Assembly (NCBI GenBank): GCA_946886425.1
Contig: CAMPIP010000003.1
Span: 1 to 36,396 of the forward strand
Reading direction: 5' to 3'
Source: an uncultured Actinomycetes bacterium
GTDB lineage: Bacteria > Actinomycetota > Thermoleophilia > Solirubrobacterales > 70-9
Length of the DNA: 36,396 bases
The notes under the pieces were generated by a model. The model was given only the letters and a program-made list of their open reading frames with translations. It was not told the origin of the DNA and ran no database searches. Every line of letters starts with the position of its first letter. The first letter of the stretch is position 1. Positions 6,671-15,013 of this stretch are shown piece after piece. Position numbers and translations under genes: made by a program.

Positions 6671-8691
6671 CAGCGCGCCACCGGCGTTGCGGCGGCCGGC
6701 TGGGTCGTGGTGGAGAGCTTCGCGAGCTCCTCGAGCGTCCGCGGCCAGGGTTCGATCCCGGACGCCGGCACCGGCGGCCCGCCGCTGTCGGCCCGGGCCC
6801 CGCGCAACTCCTCGCGCCGTGCCGCGGTCGCCTCGGCGTCGACCGTCTCCGAGCCCTCCGCGACGACGACCCCGTAGACGTCGCGAGCCGCGGGAAGCGA
6901 GAGTTTCTCGTTCCAGACGTCGAGCCTCACTTCCTCCGGGTCGCGCTCGAGCGGGTCGCCGTAGCCGCCGCCGCCGGCCGGGACGACCAGCAGCACGTCG
7001 CCCTTGCTCAACGGCAGGTTGTTGACCTTGGTGGTGCGGAACTCGGTGCCGCGCGCCCACTCCCCTTCGGGGTCGGGCAGGCCCGCCTCGTCGAAGCGGC
7101 CGGCGAGCGGCTTCAGGAACTCCATCGGGATCACCCCGTGGGCCTGGGGGATGCGGCCGTCCGCGCCCATCTCGACCCGGAAGATGAACGAGGTCATGCC
7201 GTCCCCCCCGCCCTGCGCGGCGGCGCGGGTGAAGCGCCCCGAGTCGAGGTTCATGGTCACGAACAGCGATCCTTCGGTCGGCTCCAGCAGCAGGGTGTTG
7301 GCGTACCCGGCGCGGTACTTGCCGGCGCCGGCAGAGTCGATCTGGGCGTTCATCGAGCGGAAGATCACCGGGATGTCGCGCTCCATCAGCTCGATCGTCG
7401 GCGAGGTGATCCCCCAGATCGGCGACGGGCAGAAGCTGATCCCGTCCTGGCTCCAGGTGCCACCCCAGCCGAGGCCGAGGCAGATCACGCCGCCGAACGG
7501 CAGGCCCTCGCGGCCGGGCCGCTGGTCGATGCCGCCGAAGACGTAGCCGGAGGAGGTGCCGCCGTCGGCGCCGACGGCCTTCTCGGGGACCATACGGCCG
7601 AACAGCTGCTGGGAGAGCGGCGCGATCTTGGTCGCGAGCTCGGCGTGCTGGCTGTTGCTGGTCGGCGGCGTGCCCATCACCACCGTCCCCGCCGGGGCGA
7701 GCACGTGCAGCGGCCGCATCGCGCCGCTGTTCATCGGGTGGTTGGGGTCGAGCGTCATCTTCGCCCCGATCAGAACCCGCGCCGTCTCCTCCCAGCAGGT
7801 GGTCAGCGAGCCCAGCGGCTGCGGGTCGCTGCCGGTGAAGTCGAGCTCGATGTGGGAGCCGGCGACCCGGCCGCTGAGGGCGAGGCGCACCGGGTCCTCG
7901 TTGATCCCGTCGTCGTCGACCCACTCCTCGGCCTCGTAGACGCCGTCGTCGATCCGTTCGATCGCCCGCCTCATCCGCCGCTCGGCGAGGTCGAGCGTGT
8001 AGTGGGAGGCGGCGATCACGGTCTCGGGCCCGTAGGTCTGCAGCAGCCGGTGCAGTCGCGACTCCCCGACCTTCATCGTCCCGAACAGGGCCCGCAGGTC
8101 ACCGAGGTTGTGCAGCGGGGTGCGCGAGTTCTCGAGGATCAGATTGATCGTCGAGCGGACCGGCTTGTCCCCGGAGGTGATCAGGGTCGGCGGGATCCGC
8201 AGGCCCTCGGAGAAGAAGTCCTCGGCTTTGTTGTTGAACCCGCCCGGCACCGGCCCGCCGATGTCGAGCAGGTGGGAGGCGTCGCTGAGCATGAAGATCG
8301 GCTCGCCCTCCCAGAAGACCGGGCGGAAGAGGTTGACGTCCGGGAGGTGGATCGAGCCGCGCCAGGGGTCGTTGCAGACGATCGTGTCGCCCGGCCCGAG
8401 GTTGTCCATCCCCCACTCGTCGACGATGAAGTTCGCCATGTGCGGTTGCGTGAAGGCGAAGTGCGTGCAGCCCTCCGTCACCGAGACCATTTCCGTCCCC
8501 TGCTCCTCGAGCAGGTGGACGCAGACGGCGAAGTCGAACAGCTCGCGGACGACGTTCGAGAAGCCGCCCCGCGAGAGGGTGCGGTGCATGTGGCGGGTCA
8601 CCTCGACGAGTCCGGCGCGGATCGTCTCGGCGGTGATCAGGTCGATCCCGAACTCTTCCTCGACCTGCCTGGCGGTGGTCATCTCACTCAT
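6670..8691 (-). CDS. Hydantoinase B/oxoprolinase-family protein (HyuB-like, possible ketone carboxylase subunit)
   Basis: The 673-residue protein covers a full hydantoinase B domain. Recognisable segments are VTRHMHRTLSRGGFSNVVRE near residue 31-50, the GDTIVCNDPWRG motif, LPDVNLFRPVFW, and SDASHLLDIGGPVPGG. Later come GADGGTSSGYVFGG and the terminal GGGGYGDP at 573-580. A C-terminal extension of about 93 residues follows that motif. Family members act with HyuA in ATP-dependent opening of hydantoins or 5-oxoproline, or in ATP-dependent carboxylation of ketones. The gene overlaps hyuA by 8 bp and the zinc-ribbon gene by 1 bp, so the three products are probably made in fixed ratio. The substrate cannot be read from sequence. 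The zinc-ribbon partner tilts me towards carboxylation. Confidence 0.93.
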   Translation of the reverse strand: MSEMTTARQVEEEFGIDLITAETIRAGLVEVTRHMHRTLSRGGFSNVVRELFDFAVCVHLLEEQGTEMVSVTEGCTHFAFTQPHMANFIVDEWGMDNLGPGDTIVCNDPWRGSIHLPDVNLFRPVFWEGEPIFMLSDASHLLDIGGPVPGGFNNKAEDFFSEGLRIPPTLITSGDKPVRSTINLILENSRTPLHNLGDLRALFGTMKVGESRLHRLLQTYGPETVIAASHYTLDLAERRMRRAIERIDDGVYEAEEWVDDDGINEDPVRLALSGRVAGSHIELDFTGSDPQPLGSLTTCWEETARVLIGAKMTLDPNHPMNSGAMRPLHVLAPAGTVVMGTPPTSNSQHAELATKIAPLSQQLFGRMVPEKAVGADGGTSSGYVFGGIDQRPGREGLPFGGVICLGLGWGGTWSQDGISFCPSPIWGITSPTIELMERDIPVIFRSMNAQIDSAGAGKYRAGYANTLLLEPTEGSLFVTMNLDSGRFTRAAAQGGGDGMTSFIFRVEMGADGRIPQAHGVIPMEFLKPLAGRFDEAGLPDPEGEWARGTEFRTTKVNNLPLSKGDVLLVVPAGGGGYGDPLERDPEEVRLDVWNEKLSLPAARDVYGVVVAEGSETVDAEATAARREELRGARADSGGPPVPASGIEPWPRTLEELAKLSTTTQPAAATPVAR

Positions 8692-10795
8692 CGGTGCTCG
8701 TCTCCAGTCGGATCTTCACGTTGCCGTAGCGGTCGATCGACGCCTCGGTGCCGTCCGGCACCGCGATCGTCGTCATCTCGTCCTCGATCACCGCCGGCCC
8801 GGCGATCCGGTTGCCCGCCCGCAGGCCTTCGCGGGCGTAGAACCCGGCCTCCGAGGGAGTGCCGCCGAAGTGGACGACGTGGCGGCCGGTCAGCGCCTCG
8901 GCTGGTGGCGACTCCCCGCCCTCTTCGAGCTCCGGCATGGTCAGCGGGATCCGCGTGCCGACGCCGCCGACGGTCACGGTGCTGACCGTGATCCCCATCT
9001 CGGGAGCCGAGTAGCCGTAGAGGCGATCGTAGAGCTCGTCGAAGCGCCGCTTCCAGCGCTCGATCACCTCCGGGGTGAGGGGCCAGCCGTCGAGCTCGAG
9101 GTCGTTGGAGATTCCCTGTCCCGTGTACATCGCGGAGATCGAGCGGGTGATCTCGATCTCGTCGGGGCTGACGCCCTCGGCCTCGAGGTCGGCGAGGACC
9201 TCGCGCTCGAGCTCCTCGAAGCGCTCGCCGAGCTCGCCGATCACCGAGTCCTCGAGCGAGACCACGCGGGAGACCGCCCGCTCCACCTTGGGCGGCGCGG
9301 TGGCCAGCCCGAAGGCGCTGAAGCCGCCGGCCATCAGCGGCACGATCACCTCCGAGATCCCGGTCATGCGGGCGACCTCGACCGCGTGCAGCGAGCCGGC
9401 GCCGCCGTAGGAGAGCAGCGAGAGGGTGCGGACGTCGACGCCGCGCTCGAAGACGAGCTTGCTGATCTCGGTCTCGATGTTGGCGTTCATCAGCTGCACG
9501 GCGCCCGCCGCCAGCCGCATCGGGTCCATGTCGAGGCGCCCGGCCAGGTCCTCGATCGCCTTCCTGGCGCCCTCGGTGTCGAGCTCCATGCGGCCGCCGA
9601 GGAAGGACTCCGAGCGCACCGTGCCGAGCAGCGTGTGAGCATCGGTGATCGTCGGCTCGGTGCCGCCGCGGCCGTAACAGACCGGGCCGGGCTCGGCCCC
9701 GGCGCTCTCCGGGCCGACCCGCAGGGTGCCCATCTCGTCGGTCTGGACGATGCTGCCGCCGCCGGCTCCGATACTGCGCACGTCGACCGCCGGCACGCCG
9801 AGCGAGAGCCGCCACTCGGCCTCCCAGTCGTTGACCGTCTGCGCTTCGCCGTCGAGCACCAGGCCGAGGTCGGTGCTGGTCCCACCGATGTCGACGCAGA
9901 CCAGGTTTTCGGCGTCGGCGAACTCGCGCCCGTAGTACTCGGCGCCGAGCACGCCGGCGACCGGGCCGGAGAGCATCGTGTAGGCGGGGAAGCTCTCGAT
10001 CGTCCGGGTCAGGGTGCGGACGCCGCCGTTCATCTGCATGATCACCGCCGGCGACTCGTAGCCGGCGCCGCGGAGGCGGTCGTCGAGGCGCTGCAGGTAC
10101 TTGGTGACGACCGGGCCCGTGTAGGCGTCGAGGGCGATCGCGGTCGTGCGCGTGTACTCGCCGACCACCGGGCGGACCCGCGAGGACTGCAGGTAGGCGT
10201 CGGGCATGATCTCGCGGGCCAGCTCGATCACCCGTTCCTCGTGGGAGAGGTCCGTGTAGGCGTGCAGGAGGCAGACCCCGACCGCCTCCACCCCCTCGTC
10301 GCGGAGGAACTCGAGCTCGGCGCGGACCTGGTCCTCGTCGAACGCGACGTGGGTGGAGCCGTCGAACAGGGTGCGGGCGGTGATCTCGCGGATGTGGCGG
10401 CGGTGGACGATCGGCCGCTCCTGGTGCGGCCGCGTCCAGAGCGGGTCGTAGAGCCCCTCCGGCGCGCGCGTGAACTGGCCCACGTCGAGCATGTCGCGCA
10501 TCCCCTCGGTGCAGAGCAGGCCGACCTTGGCGCCGCGGCGCTGCAGCAGCGCGTTGATCCCGACCGTGGTGCCGTGGCAGAACTTCGCCAGCTCGCTCGG
10601 CTCGAGGTCGACGCCCGGGAGCGTCTGGAGCGTGCCGACGGACTGGTCCTCCGGCGTCGTCGGGACCTTGGCGCGGCGGACCTCGCCGCTGCGGGCACCG
10701 ACCAGGATGCCGTCGGTGAAGGTGCCGCCGACGTCGACCCCGAGGATCCAGTCCTCGGCGGACGAGGGCGCGGTGCTTGGCTCGGAGCTCGCCAT
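8684..10795 (-). CDS. Hydantoinase A/oxoprolinase-family ATPase subunit (HyuA-like)
   Basis: The protein is 703 residues from the ATG at 10793-10795. A longer in-frame extension upstream overlaps the neighbouring amidohydrolase gene and was rejected. The N-terminal ASKHA-type phosphate motif is WILGVDVGGTFTDGIL (DVGGTFTD at 21-28). Further motifs are CHGTTVGINALLQRRGAKVG, VCVDIGGTSTDLGLV (second phosphate loop) and LSYGGAGSLHAVEVARMTG. This subunit binds ATP and phosphorylates the substrate in hydantoinase, oxoprolinase and ketone carboxylase complexes. It overlaps hyuB by 8 bp and starts 14 bases after the amidohydrolase stop, as the second gene of the operon. Confidence 0.94.
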   Translation of the reverse strand: MASSEPSTAPSSAEDWILGVDVGGTFTDGILVGARSGEVRRAKVPTTPEDQSVGTLQTLPGVDLEPSELAKFCHGTTVGINALLQRRGAKVGLLCTEGMRDMLDVGQFTRAPEGLYDPLWTRPHQERPIVHRRHIREITARTLFDGSTHVAFDEDQVRAELEFLRDEGVEAVGVCLLHAYTDLSHEERVIELAREIMPDAYLQSSRVRPVVGEYTRTTAIALDAYTGPVVTKYLQRLDDRLRGAGYESPAVIMQMNGGVRTLTRTIESFPAYTMLSGPVAGVLGAEYYGREFADAENLVCVDIGGTSTDLGLVLDGEAQTVNDWEAEWRLSLGVPAVDVRSIGAGGGSIVQTDEMGTLRVGPESAGAEPGPVCYGRGGTEPTITDAHTLLGTVRSESFLGGRMELDTEGARKAIEDLAGRLDMDPMRLAAGAVQLMNANIETEISKLVFERGVDVRTLSLLSYGGAGSLHAVEVARMTGISEVIVPLMAGGFSAFGLATAPPKVERAVSRVVSLEDSVIGELGERFEELEREVLADLEAEGVSPDEIEITRSISAMYTGQGISNDLELDGWPLTPEVIERWKRRFDELYDRLYGYSAPEMGITVSTVTVGGVGTRIPLTMPELEEGGESPPAEALTGRHVVHFGGTPSEAGFYAREGLRAGNRIAGPAVIEDEMTTIAVPDGTEASIDRYGNVKIRLETSTDE

Positions 10796-10809
10796 CGTTC
10801 CCTTCCTCG

Positions 10810-11904
10810 CTAGGCGGCCGCCGCCACGGGGGCGGGGATCTTGTAGACGGCTGCCGCGTTCTTGAACATCACGTCGTCGCGAATCTCCTCCGGCAGGACC
10901 TTGGCGACGCGGGTGACGTCGTCGCTGTCCCAGTGCGGGTAGTCGCTGCTGAACATCAGCGTCTCCTTGGCGTGGAGCATCTCGGCGATCTCGGCGATGT
11001 GGCGCTTCTGGTGCTCGGGCTCGTCCATCGGCTGGCTCGAGAAGCGGAAGCGCTGGCGCACGTAGTCGCTGGGCGCCTGTTTCACCCACGGCGTCTCCAC
11101 CCGGGTCGCTTTCCAGGTCGCGTCCATCCGCCACAGCAGCGAGGCCAGCCAGGTCCAGCCGTACTCCGAGAAGACGAAGTTGAGGTTGGGGAACTTCTCG
11201 GGGATGCCCTCGAAGATCAGGCTGACGAGGTTGGACTGGGCGATCTGGGGGAGGTCGACGAAACGCTCGGCGTAGGTGGTCGGGATGCCGCCGGCGAAAG
11301 CCGGGGTCCCCTGGAACATCGCCTCCGCCCCCCAGGGGTGGAAGACGATCGGCAGGCCGAGCTCATTGGCGGCCTCGTAGACCGGGTGGTAGTAGCGGTT
11401 GCCGGCGAGCACGTTCAGCACCGGCAGCCAGACCCCGGCCACGTTCTCCGTGGCGCCCACCCGGCGCACCTCGGCGGCGCCGGCAACCGGGTCCTGCGGG
11501 GCGACGACCATCGCCAGCCGGAAGCGGTCGTCGGCCGCGAGCCAGTTGGCGATCATGTAGTCGTTGAAGGCAGAGGCCAGCGCGACCGCCTCGGCCGGAT
11601 TGGCCCAGGAGCCGGTCTGCGCACCTTGCAGGGGGAACAGGATCGCCGCGGTCGCGTCGGTGCGGTCGAGCAGGTCGGTGCGGACGAACCCGGGGTCCGA
11701 GCCGGGCAGCGTCCCTCCCGGCGGCGTCGACTCGGCGCGCAGGATCGCTCCGCCCGGGTGGGGGAAGCGCGACGGGGGAAGCGGGTCGCCGAGGGCGAGC
11801 GTGCGCGTCGCCAGACGCTCGCGCATGTCGCCGGGCAGGTGCTCCATCAGGCTCTGGCCGCCGTCGGGGAGCAGCGGGTGTACGTCGCAGTCGATCAGGG
11901 GCAT
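10810..11904 (-). CDS. Amidohydrolase-2 (ACMSD-like) family metal-dependent hydrolase or decarboxylase
   Basis: The 364-residue protein begins PLIDCDVHPLLPDG with the D-x-H metal motif (Asp7, His9). It shows IVFHPWGAEAMFQG as the barrel histidine segment and FSSDYPHWDSDD as the metal-binding Asp near the C-terminus. LNFVFSEYGWTWLASLLWRMD is typical of the actinobacterial branch. Members of this family hydrolyse C-N or C-O bonds or decarboxylate aromatic and enol acids (ACMSD, resorcylate decarboxylases). The ATG at 11904 has a good Shine-Dalgarno (AAAGGA); an upstream in-frame start would read through the promoter. It is the first gene of the seven-gene operon and diverges from the Rieske gene across the AT-rich operator site. 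Confidence 0.9.
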   Translation of the reverse strand: MPLIDCDVHPLLPDGGQSLMEHLPGDMRERLATRTLALGDPLPPSRFPHPGGAILRAESTPPGGTLPGSDPGFVRTDLLDRTDATAAILFPLQGAQTGSWANPAEAVALASAFNDYMIANWLAADDRFRLAMVVAPQDPVAGAAEVRRVGATENVAGVWLPVLNVLAGNRYYHPVYEAANELGLPIVFHPWGAEAMFQGTPAFAGGIPTTYAERFVDLPQIAQSNLVSLIFEGIPEKFPNLNFVFSEYGWTWLASLLWRMDATWKATRVETPWVKQAPSDYVRQRFRFSSQPMDEPEHQKRHIAEIAEMLHAKETLMFSSDYPHWDSDDVTRVAKVLPEEIRDDVMFKNAAAVYKIPAPVAAAA

Positions 11905-11939
11905 GGCGGTAGTCCTTTCGCCGAATCTCTCGCTCGCAT

Positions 11940-11957
11940 AACTATGATTATCATATA
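11940..11957 (+). promoter_or_regulatory. AT-rich operator/promoter element, site 1
   Basis: AACTATGATTATCATATA lies between the amidohydrolase operon (leftward) and the Rieske gene (rightward). It contains the 13-bp palindrome TATGATTATCATA (11943-11955). It is the best dyad among the copies of the ACTATGATnATnATnAT element in this window and is likely to control both divergent genes. Confidence 0.6.
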
Positions 11958-12008
11958 CCCTTAGTTGGTGCAAGGCGAGCGACAGCCCAGCGTAGAGAGG
12001 AGACAACG

Positions 12009-12374
12009 GTGAGCAAGCACGTGCTCGGGCCGATCGAGGAGTTCCCCCGCGGCGAGGTGCGGATCGTCGAGGTCGGCAGGCGCAGCGTCGGGGTCTTCCA
12101 TTTCGAGGACGGCAGCCTGCGCGCCGTCCGCAACAGCTGCCCCCACCACGGAGCCCCGATCTGCACCGGTCGCTGGAGCGGCACGATGGTCCCCTCGGCG
12201 CCCGGCGAGTACCAGTACGGCCTCGAGGGCTCGGTGCTGCGCTGCCCCTGGCACGGCTGGGAGTTCGACCTCAACACCGGCAAGGCGCTCTTCGACACCG
12301 CCAAGTCCCGCCTCGTGACCTATCCGGTCAGCGTCGAGGACGGCGAGGTCGTGATCGAGGCCAAGGGGCTCTAG
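12009..12374 (+). CDS. Rieske-type [2Fe-2S] ferredoxin
   Basis: The 121-residue protein has a single Rieske domain. The first half-site is CPH (Cys44, His46) and the second CPWH (Cys79, His82), followed by GWEFDLNTG. The stretch between half-sites is 32 residues (GAPICTGRWSGTMVPSAPGE and so on), longer than the 15-18 usual in ring-hydroxylating oxygenases, so it belongs to a side branch of the family. The GTG start at 12009 has an AGAGGAG ribosome binding site. No oxygenase alpha subunit or ferredoxin reductase is encoded nearby, so its redox partner is unknown. It is transcribed divergently from the hyu operon across operator site 1. It ends tail-to-tail with the ABC ATPase gene, the CTAG at 12371-12374 supplying both stop codons. 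Confidence 0.9.
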   Translation: MSKHVLGPIEEFPRGEVRIVEVGRRSVGVFHFEDGSLRAVRNSCPHHGAPICTGRWSGTMVPSAPGEYQYGLEGSVLRCPWHGWEFDLNTGKALFDTAKSRLVTYPVSVEDGEVVIEAKGL

Positions 12375-13915
12375 CCGGCTGGCGCGGCCCGGCCGGCGGC
12401 GGGCTCGTGCGCGTAGCAGAGCTCGACGATCGCCCGCTCGTTGACCTCCTCGCCCTCCAGCTCGCCGGCGAACCGGCCCTCGCGGAGGACGACGATGCGG
12501 TCGCAGACCGCGAGCATCTCGGAGAACTCCGAGGAGATGAAGACGATGCCCTTGCCTTCGCCGGCGAGGGCTTCGATCAGGTCGTAGATCTCGGCCTTCG
12601 CCTCGACGTCGATGCCGGCGGTCGGCTCGTCGAAGATGAAGACGTCGGCCCCGTGCTGCAGGCAGCGGGCCAGCACCGCCTTCTGCTGGTTGCCTCCGGA
12701 GAGCTCGCGGACCGGCTGCTCGGTGCCGCGGCTGCGGATCCCCAGCCGCTCGATCAGGCGCTGGGTCGCGGCCCGCTCGCGGCGGCGGCCCGGGAACGGC
12801 GTGTGCGGCACGCAGACCTCGCCGAGCGAGGAGAGCGTGACGTTCTCGCGGAGGCTGAAGTCGGGCTGGATCCCCTCGTGGCGCCGGTCCTCGGGGAGCA
12901 GGGCCAGCCCGGCCGCGAGCGCCGCGCTGGGCGAGCCGATCCGGGTCGGGCGGCCGCGCACGAGCACCTCGCCTTCGCGCTTGCCGTCGGCGCCGAAGAT
13001 CATCCGCACCAGCTCGGTGCGGCCGGAGCCGACCAGGCCGCCGACGCCGACGATCTCCCCGGCCCGGACCTCGAGGTCGATCCCGTGCACCGTCTCGCCG
13101 TCGCCGATGCCGCGCACGGTCAGCAGCGGCTCGCCGATCTGCCGCTCCCGGCGGGCGCGCCGCGCCTCGCTCCCGCCGGCGCCCTTGCCGGTGATCGCGG
13201 CGATCAGCGCCTCGCGCGGCGTCCCCGCGGTCGGCATCGTCTCGACCACGGCGCCGTCGCGCATCACGATCACCCGGTCGGTCAGCGCCTCGATCTCGGC
13301 CAGCCGGTGGGAGACGTAGAGCACGGTGCCGCCGCGCTCGCGGATCCGGCGGCAGACCCGGTGCAGGTGCTCGATGTCGTCGTCGGTGAAGGCGATCGTC
13401 GGCTCGTCGAGGACGACCAGCCGCGCCCTGGCCCGGAGCGCCCGGGCAATCATCACCATCCGCTGCTGGGCCGGAGTCAGATCGTCGACCATCGCCCGCG
13501 GGTCGATGTCGGACTCGAGGATCGCCAGCACCCGGGCGGCCTCGGCGTAGAGGGCCCGCCAGTGGACCAGGCCGCCGAGCCGGGTCGGGTAGGTGCCGCC
13601 GAGCACGACGTTCTCGGCGACGCTGGAGAGCGGGATCAGCTCCAGCTCCTGGTGGACGAAGGCGAAGCCGGCTTCGGCGGCGTCGATAGGACCGGCGATC
13701 TCGACCGGCTCGCCGTCGACCTCGACGGTGCCAGCGTCCAGCTCGACGGCGCCGGCCAGGGCCTTGATCGCGGTGCTCTTGCCGGCCCCGTTCTTGCCCA
13801 GCAGGCCGACGATCTCGCCGGCCTCGAGGTCGAACGAGGCACCGTCCAGGGCAGTCACGCCCGGGTAGCGCTTGACCAACCCCTCGGCGCGCAGGAAGGG
13901 CCGCTCGGGGCTCAT
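12371..13915 (-). CDS. ABC importer ATPase, sugar (RbsA/MglA) type with two nucleotide-binding domains
   Basis: The 514-residue protein contains two fused ABC ATPase domains. The N-terminal domain has an intact Walker A (GLLGKNGAGKSTA), a signature region LTPAQQRMVMIARAL and Walker B RLVVLDEPTIAF. The C-terminal domain has a modified P-loop (GVGGLVGSGRTELVRMIFG), signature LSGGNQQKAVLARCL and Walker B ADVFIFDEPTAGID. This asymmetry is typical of RbsA-like ATPases that drive import of pentoses, other sugars and some non-sugar catabolic substrates. The start overlaps the permease stop by 4 bp (ATGA), so the two are translationally coupled. It is the last gene of the importer operon. Confidence 0.96.
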   Translation of the reverse strand: MSPERPFLRAEGLVKRYPGVTALDGASFDLEAGEIVGLLGKNGAGKSTAIKALAGAVELDAGTVEVDGEPVEIAGPIDAAEAGFAFVHQELELIPLSSVAENVVLGGTYPTRLGGLVHWRALYAEAARVLAILESDIDPRAMVDDLTPAQQRMVMIARALRARARLVVLDEPTIAFTDDDIEHLHRVCRRIRERGGTVLYVSHRLAEIEALTDRVIVMRDGAVVETMPTAGTPREALIAAITGKGAGGSEARRARRERQIGEPLLTVRGIGDGETVHGIDLEVRAGEIVGVGGLVGSGRTELVRMIFGADGKREGEVLVRGRPTRIGSPSAALAAGLALLPEDRRHEGIQPDFSLRENVTLSSLGEVCVPHTPFPGRRRERAATQRLIERLGIRSRGTEQPVRELSGGNQQKAVLARCLQHGADVFIFDEPTAGIDVEAKAEIYDLIEALAGEGKGIVFISSEFSEMLAVCDRIVVLREGRFAGELEGEEVNERAIVELCYAHEPAAGRAAPAG

Positions 13916-14937
13916 CGCACGTTGCGGCCGAGGCGGGAGAGCAGCACCGCGATCGCCAGGATCGCGCCCTGGATCAGCAGGATCGCGGCGCTGGAGAGGC
14001 TGAGCTGGATCAGCCCCGTGGCTATCACCTCCAGCAGCAGCGCTCCGACCAGGGTGCCGAGGATCGTGAACCGGCCGGGCTTCAGCACCGCGGCCCCGAG
14101 GAAGGCGGCGGCAAACGACGGCAGCAGGTAGGACTGGCCCATGTTCGGCGAGTAGGAGGACTGCTGGGCGCTGATCAGGATCGCGGCGACAACCGCGCAG
14201 ACGGCGACGATCACGAAGCCGCTGAGTCGCAGCTCGCGGACCCGCACGCCGGCCAGGTGGGCGGCCTCGCGGTTGCCGCCGGTGGCGTACATCTGCCGCC
14301 CCACCTTCGACTGCTCGAGCAGCAGGTAGAGCACCAGCATCACGCCGAGCATGATGTAGAACTGGTTGGCGATCCCGAACGGCCCGGTCCCGTTGGCGAT
14401 TTCGCTGTAGGCCTTGGGGATGCCTTCGATGATCGTCTTCTGGCCGCTGATCTGGAACTCGGCGCCCTGGAAGACCTGCGAGAAGGCGAGCGTGATCACG
14501 AACGACGAGGCGCCCGCGTAGGCGACGAGGACGCCGTTGATCAAGCCGCCGGCGACGCCGACGCCGAGGGCGATCAGGATCGCCAGCTCGTAGGGCAGCC
14601 CGTCGGTGGCGATCAGCGAGATCGTCACCGCCGAGCCGAGGCCGACCATGCCGGCGATCGAGAGGTCGAAGTCGCCCATCGCCAACACGATCGTCAGCCC
14701 GAAGGCGAGGACGCCGAGCGGCGCGACCTGGGCGAAGATCGCCCGCATGTTCGCCCAGGTGAAGAAGACGTCGGGCTTCAGCGCCGAGAAGATCACCACG
14801 CTCGCGAGGAGGGCGAACAGGACCCCGTACTTCGAGACCAGCTCGAGGAGGCGCCCGCTGCCGCCCTCGCGCCGGCCGGAGAGCTTCGGCAGGGCCGGCT
14901 TCAACGTCGGCTTCGGCTTCGCTTCTGCTTCTGGCAT
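13912..14937 (-). CDS. ABC importer permease, RbsC/branched-chain type
   Basis: The 341-residue protein is strongly hydrophobic with about eight to ten membrane spans. These include YGVLFALLASVVIFSAL, VAPLGVLAFGLTIVLAMGDF and LAILIALGVGVAGGLINGVL. Later spans are IMLGVMLVLYLLLEQ, FVIVAVCAVVAAILISAQQS and SAAILLIQGAILAIAVLLSRL. The DLSIAGMVGLGSA segment is the characteristic RbsC motif. A charged N-terminal tail (PEAEAKPKPTLKPALPK) is cytoplasmic. It forms the membrane channel with the ATPase downstream and the lipoprotein upstream. It is separated from the binding-protein gene by 76 bp containing a strong stem-loop. Confidence 0.95.
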   Translation of the reverse strand: MPEAEAKPKPTLKPALPKLSGRREGGSGRLLELVSKYGVLFALLASVVIFSALKPDVFFTWANMRAIFAQVAPLGVLAFGLTIVLAMGDFDLSIAGMVGLGSAVTISLIATDGLPYELAILIALGVGVAGGLINGVLVAYAGASSFVITLAFSQVFQGAEFQISGQKTIIEGIPKAYSEIANGTGPFGIANQFYIMLGVMLVLYLLLEQSKVGRQMYATGGNREAAHLAGVRVRELRLSGFVIVAVCAVVAAILISAQQSSYSPNMGQSYLLPSFAAAFLGAAVLKPGRFTILGTLVGALLLEVIATGLIQLSLSSAAILLIQGAILAIAVLLSRLGRNVR

Positions 14938-14970
14938 CTGATCGTCGTCCTCGTTGCGAAAGCTGGAGAG

Positions 14971-15004
14971 CCGGCGCGGCGGCGAGGGGGCACCGCCGCG
15001 CCGG
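14971..15004 (-). other. Intercistronic stem-loop between binding protein and permease genes
   Basis: CCGGCGCGGCGG (14971-14982) and CCGCCGCGCCGG (14993-15004) form a perfect 12-bp GC stem with a 10-nt loop. It lies 10 bases after the stop of the binding-protein gene and 33 bases before the permease start. Structures at this place in importer operons usually stabilise the upstream transcript or cause partial termination, so that more binding protein than permease is made. No U-tract follows. Confidence 0.65.
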
Positions 15005-15013
15005 TGGGGACGC

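Noticed and set aside
8108..10813. Long rightward open frame (about 900 codons) opposite hyuA and hyuB
   Set aside because: Composition (many D, R, H, G, V, L runs) and its exact coverage of the sense genes mark it as a shadow frame; no ribosome binding site or motif.
10796..11134. N-terminal extension of HyuA upstream of 10795
   Set aside because: It overlaps the amidohydrolase gene and reads as arginine-rich non-coding sequence. The ATG at 10795 precedes the conserved DVGGTFTD at the normal distance.
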